Shown: one piece after another, positions 42,801 to 45,111 of the stretch | How the letters are laid out: every line of letters begins with the position of its first letter | Numbering within the stretch: position 1 is the stretch's first letter | Assembly: GCA_017534965.1 (NCBI GenBank) | Contig: JAFXVA010000005.1 | Coordinates: 1 to 45,111, forward strand | DNA from: Elusimicrobiaceae bacterium | Lineage (GTDB): Bacteria > Elusimicrobiota > Elusimicrobia > Elusimicrobiales > Elusimicrobiaceae | Length of the DNA stretch: 45,111 bases | Reading direction: 5' to 3' | Notes under the pieces: generated by a model | Told to the model about the DNA's origin: nothing | Database searches by the model: none | The model's input: only the letters and a program-made list of their open reading frames with translations | Translations under genes and position numbers: made by a program

Positions 42801-42908
42801 TTACCTTCCCCTGCCGGTGACGGAATAAGAATTTATCAGCAAAATTCAGACCCTTTAAAAGCAACTAAACAAAATTTAGACTTGCTTATCAGGTATTTAA
42901 ACTGCTAA
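39834..42908 (+). CDS. mfd: Mfd transcription-repair coupling factor
   Basis: The 1024-aa protein has the UvrB-like N-terminal part without a functional Walker site (VDIFPINSTLPVRLYF), the RNA-polymerase-interacting CarD-like domain (GDYIVHQEHGIGRYGGI), RecG-like helicase motifs (Walker A GDVGFGKTEVAMRA, DEEH in IIDEEHRFGVKQ, SATPIPRTL, QLRGRIGRN) and a C-terminal TRCF domain. Mfd removes stalled RNA polymerase and recruits UvrA. It is shorter than the usual 1100-1150 aa, with the loss mainly in the N-terminal third. It begins 18 bases after the PBP1A stop. Confidence 0.96.
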   Translation: MQENSLKIPSCQAAAYYLANLDKNNLLFAANDEKELEEFSCSFETFSDKKIIIINEDKNTLYTALNELLLSEKKIICTLYKNLLTEIPGKKDFKNSLLTLKNAQIINRSIVVNFLNENGYDRADFTEKSGEYALRGSIVDIFPINSTLPVRLYFSANQISSIALFDIDTQNTKNTLEEITILPAIQKQNFSTLANWTKDFSYYFWSPSEDFKEDFAEAQILSPLALKDTPFKLNESFNSNLDLLEKYTENLIKKGFKIIFYTLNSGEKNRLEEVFSQYQTLSKLPLVIAPLTKGFIQTEEKKGFITSSEVFNRIYRRNSLIKNLDINKTRIKFKDLQTGDYIVHQEHGIGRYGGIKTLTNDNVPLDCLLIEYKHGEKLYVPISDFRKIQKYIGVKGKAPKISSLSSNTWREVKKRVRENAQKTAKEILTLEALRRANEATILNGDERLEREFEDSFPYEQTPDQIKATHEISSDLTSPVPMDRVLIGDVGFGKTEVAMRAALKAVLSQTQVLVLVPTTVLAAQHYQTFSSRLAGFPINIAMMSRFQTKKEQTKIAQDLKKGLIDIVIGTHRLLSKDIVFKKLGLCIIDEEHRFGVKQKEKIKTKALGVHTLMLSATPIPRTLNQSLSSLRQMSLIETPPQGRMAVQTILSPQDDDLIAQAIQAEVDRGGQVFYVYNRVETMPAKLAHLKELLPLVKIAYAHGQMPEKELEQTLWDFYNKKYDVLLASTIIESGLDITNANTLIIEDAQDFGLAQLYQLRGRIGRNNNKAYCYLLHPKNLLTKREDQDYALDSFFGKITKKQKEPNSEAKKRLEAIMEFTQLGSGFKLALRDLEIRGAGELLGVKQSGYAGEVGLSMYCDLVASEVKRLKGEVVERKFYATTNLHIPAYIPPDYLPNDDERLRYYKEFLEATYEEKQALLKKLEDICGPAPKELKNLLEVMQISAEAGKNHIRHIEATTDYTEFFFIRNYKMPAEIITKLLELFRGKIKFLPSPAGDGIRIYQQNSDPLKATKQNLDLLIRYLNC

Positions 42909-42917
42909 ACTTTAAGT

Positions 42918-43772
42918 ATGAGGAAAATAATAACGCTTTATATTTTGCTTGTTTGTCTTTGTGCTTGTTTAAAACAGGAAACCCCACAAGAACAAAAAGA
43001 AGCTTTGCCGCAGAATACTTTAGCTAAAGTTGCCGGTTATACGCTTACTCAAGAGGAATTTGATGAAAGAGCGGAACTTTTGGACCCTGCTTTTAAACAA
43101 TATGTTTCAACCCCTTTAGGCAAGCAGAACTTCCTTAATTATTTAATAAGCGAAAGACTTTTACAACAAGAAGCCCTTTTCAAAAACCTACAAAATGACC
43201 CCGAATATCAAAAAGAAATAGACACCCTTGTTAAACAACAAGAAGAATCTTTAAAAAGAGCAAAGGAATTTTTCCTTAAAAAAACACTTATGGATAATCT
43301 TTATAATGAAGGCGTTCTTTATGTGAGTGAAGAAGAAGTAAAAGATTATTATAAAAAATATCCTTATGAAATACAGATTTTACAGATAATAGTAAATGAT
43401 GCCCAAGAAGCAGCTCAAGTTATGAATTATGTAAAGGGAACAAAAACACAAAATAGTTTTAAAGAAGTTGTAAAGAAATTTTCAAAAGATCCTTTAGCAA
43501 AACAAAATCAAGGTGCTTTGCCCCCTTTTATACCGGGTGAATATCTGCCTGAAATTGAAGTGCCGGCTGCAAATTCTTCAAGCGGCCAAGTGCAAGGGTT
43601 TATACAAACCCCTTTAGGATTTCATATAATAATGAAAGTAGGAGAAAATAGATTATCTTATGACAAAGCTAAGGAAAGAATACAAACCATTCTTGAAAAG
43701 CAAAAGTTAGATGATTATCTAAATTCTCTTAAAGAGAAGTATGGAGTGGAGGTAAAAAATGAAAGTAAATAA
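42918..43772 (+). CDS. parvulin-type peptidyl-prolyl isomerase lipoprotein
   Basis: The 284-aa protein has a lipoprotein signal (LVCLCACLKQE; lipobox L14-C-A-C17). A SurA/PrsA-like N-terminal helical part (TLAKVAGYTLTQEEFDERAE; LNYLISERLLQQEAL) precedes a PpiC rotamase domain at about 150-255 (YEIQILQIIVNDAQEA, KFSKDPLAKQNQGALPPF, IQTPLGFHIIMKV). It probably assists folding of exported proteins from a membrane anchor. The start of the following surA-like gene overlaps its end by 14 bases. Confidence 0.92.
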   Translation: MRKIITLYILLVCLCACLKQETPQEQKEALPQNTLAKVAGYTLTQEEFDERAELLDPAFKQYVSTPLGKQNFLNYLISERLLQQEALFKNLQNDPEYQKEIDTLVKQQEESLKRAKEFFLKKTLMDNLYNEGVLYVSEEEVKDYYKKYPYEIQILQIIVNDAQEAAQVMNYVKGTKTQNSFKEVVKKFSKDPLAKQNQGALPPFIPGEYLPEIEVPAANSSSGQVQGFIQTPLGFHIIMKVGENRLSYDKAKERIQTILEKQKLDDYLNSLKEKYGVEVKNESK

Positions 43773-44907
43773 AACTATATTACTCGGAGCTTTAACAATA
43801 CTTGCTTTAAACGCAAACGCTAAAGTTATTGATTCAAGCGTAGCTACCGTAAATAGCAAGCCAATTTTAAGTTCTCAATACGATAAAATGACAAAAGCCG
43901 TTCTAGCTCAATATGAACAAAGAGCACCACAGGTTTTACAAGATCAAAATGCCGTAAATGCTATTAAAGAACAAGTCTTAAATGAAATGATCTCAGAAGA
44001 ACTTATGCTTCAAGCTGCTCAAAAAGAAGGCATTAAAGTTAAAGATAGCGAACTTGCCCAAGCCATTAACGCAATTAAACAACGCTTTATGTTAGATCCT
44101 AACGGCAAAGAAAGAAGCAAAAAAGAAGCTGATGCCGCTTTTAACCAAGCTTTAAAAGAAGAAGGCATGAGCTATAAACAATTTGAAAATAAAACAAAAG
44201 AACAACTTGCTGTCAGAAAAATGATTGATAGCATTGTTCAAGCTAATGCAAAAAAACCGACAGAAGCTGATGTCAAACAACTTTTTGAAGATGTCCAAGT
44301 TATTATGAAAGGTGATAAACAAAAAGTTGAAAAACTCCCTAAAGAAAGAGTTGCTTTAGCTTTACCTTTAGCAGCTAAATTAAATCAATTAACTGCTGAA
44401 CAAATTAAAGTATCGCCCATCTTTATTAAAGCCGATAAAACTTTATCTAAAACTGCTTTAAAAGATAAAGAAAATGAAGCCAGAAAAATACGCAAAGATA
44501 TTAAAAACGGCAAAATTACCATGCTTGATGCAATTAAACTTTACTCCGATGATAAAACCCCCCTTGCAACAGGTGGTGAAGTTATTTTAATCAGAGGTGT
44601 TATGCCAAAAGATTTTGATAATAAAATCTTTAATGTCGCCGTAGGTGAAATTAGCGAACCTTTGCAAACTGAAGGCGGTTTTTATATTATTAGAGTAAAC
44701 GAAAAAAGAGCCAAACAAGATGTTACTTTAGATAAAATTCAAAACGAACTTAGCCAATATGTTTACGCTGCAAATATGCAAAAAGCAATGGAAGATTATT
44801 TAGTTTCCTTAAAAGATAAAGCAGATGTTAAAGTTATGGTAAAATTTGATTACACCGATCCTGCTAAAGAAACTAAAAAAGAAACAAAAACTGAAACAAA
44901 AAAATAA
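43759..44907 (+). CDS. SurA-like periplasmic foldase
   Basis: The 382-aa protein has a signal peptide (KTILLGALTILALNANAK), a SurA N-terminal domain (VATVNSKPILSSQYDKM, VLNEMISEELMLQAAQKEG) and one rotamase domain near 245-340 (RKDIKNGKITMLDAIKLYSD, GGEVILIRGVMPKDFDNKIF, PLQTEGGFYIIRV). It ends in a Lys/Thr/Glu tail. SurA proteins deliver outer-membrane proteins to the Bam machine; only one rotamase domain is present, against two in E. coli SurA. It is coupled to the lipoprotein foldase upstream and followed by a terminator. Confidence 0.9.
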   Translation: MKVNKTILLGALTILALNANAKVIDSSVATVNSKPILSSQYDKMTKAVLAQYEQRAPQVLQDQNAVNAIKEQVLNEMISEELMLQAAQKEGIKVKDSELAQAINAIKQRFMLDPNGKERSKKEADAAFNQALKEEGMSYKQFENKTKEQLAVRKMIDSIVQANAKKPTEADVKQLFEDVQVIMKGDKQKVEKLPKERVALALPLAAKLNQLTAEQIKVSPIFIKADKTLSKTALKDKENEARKIRKDIKNGKITMLDAIKLYSDDKTPLATGGEVILIRGVMPKDFDNKIFNVAVGEISEPLQTEGGFYIIRVNEKRAKQDVTLDKIQNELSQYVYAANMQKAMEDYLVSLKDKADVKVMVKFDYTDPAKETKKETKTETKK

Positions 44908-44920
44908 TTTCTTTTAAAAG

Positions 44921-44946
44921 AAGGCGGCTGAAAAATGCCGCCTTTT
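44921..44946 (+). terminator. intrinsic terminator after the surA-like gene
   Basis: AAGGCGGC (44921-44928) pairs with GCCGCCTT (44937-44944), loop TGAAAAAT, followed by a T run (44943-44948). It lies 13 bases after the stop codon and just before the pdxA start, so pdxA would need read-through or its own start site. Confidence 0.85.
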
Positions 44947-44961
44947 TTATTGGCTGAAAAC

Positions 44962-45111
44962 ATGAATAAACAAAGAAAGACTTTAATAATAACTCTTGGC
45001 GATCCGCTTGGTATAGGGCCGGAAGTTGCTTTAAAAGCATTAAAAATTTTCCCTAGAAACAAAGCAGAGTTTATTATCATTTCAGACGATAAAACTTTAC
45101 AAAAATTCAAA
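44962..45111 (+). CDS. pdxA: PdxA, 4-hydroxythreonine-4-phosphate dehydrogenase, 5' part only
   Basis: The frame is open from ATG 44962 to the window edge (50 codons). The product begins MNKQRKTLIITLGDPLGIGP, the typical PdxA N-terminus (GDPxGIGPE). PdxA oxidises 4-phosphohydroxy-threonine in the deoxyxylulose-5-phosphate-dependent route to pyridoxal phosphate. An in-frame ATG at 44935, with GAAGG 10 bases upstream, could extend it by 9 residues but would sit in the loop of the terminator hairpin; a TTG at 44950 is another option. The C-terminal part is outside the window. Confidence 0.88.
   Translation, partial: MNKQRKTLIITLGDPLGIGPEVALKALKIFPRNKAEFIIISDDKTLQKFK

Overview
The window is 45.1 kb of low-GC bacterial chromosome with dense, mostly minus-strand operons. 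Gene content indicates a Gram-negative (diderm) bacterium: a Tad/Flp pilus with a secretin, a PorV-type outer-membrane protein, SurA-like periplasmic foldases and a bifunctional PBP1A. The mix of a Tad locus with fused ATPases, many TPR proteins, acyltransferase/acyl-AMP-ligase fusions and FlgD-Ig-type surface proteins resembles Elusimicrobiota (gut Elusimicrobiaceae). That placement is from memory of such genomes; no rRNA gene is present to fix it.

Layout. (A) 1-13218, minus: a surface/pilus operon. A promoter near 13290 is followed by a very large repeat protein with a Cys-rich region, a PorV-like barrel, two Flp pilins (one only 54 aa), TadE, CpaB, a minimal secretin, a CpaE-CpaF fusion, TadB, TadC and a TPR protein cut by the window edge. 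No prepilin peptidase is visible. (B) 13371-17636, minus: radical SAM protein, CBM48/AMPK-type lipoprotein candidate, tsaE, tsaB, rimI-like and a TPR protein; the core is the tRNA t6A-modification set. (C) 17729-20146, plus: tRNA-Ser(UGA), a duplication of its 3' end plus terminator around a small structured GC-richer segment, then an AT-rich translationally overlapping pair (PD-(D/E)XK-like protein and beta-CASP metallo-beta-lactamase). (D) 20139-27691, minus: MarR regulator, LplT-PlsC-acyl-AMP-ligase triple fusion, a tetraether-synthase (Tes/MJ0619)-like radical SAM enzyme, a 71-aa membrane protein, an Lgt-like protein, an ICMT/PEMT-like membrane methyltransferase and a C_GCAxxG_C_C protein. 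Divergent from it (27849-30832, plus) lie a TetR regulator and a second PlsC-acyl-AMP-ligase paralogue whose HX4D histidine is Asn. (E) 30894-37617, minus: cytoplasmic histidine kinase, NarL-type response regulator, rsmD, Cas4/RecB-like nuclease, TPR protein, TM0106-type nuclease, double-ACT protein. (F) 37695-45111, plus: PBP1A, mfd, two parvulin-type foldases and the start of pdxA.

The most interesting candidate system is region D with its divergent partner. It puts acyl uptake/activation/transfer, a radical SAM enzyme of the family that couples lipid tails, an Lgt-like enzyme and a membrane methyltransferase under a MarR/TetR-controlled divergent promoter, which suggests a membrane-lipid remodelling or cross-linking pathway. 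Further points are the tRNA-Ser-linked duplication with the nuclease pair, a set of promoters placed so close to ATG codons that leaderless mRNAs are expected, and several enzymes with altered catalytic residues (Aas-like paralogue, RsmD, TM0106-type nuclease).
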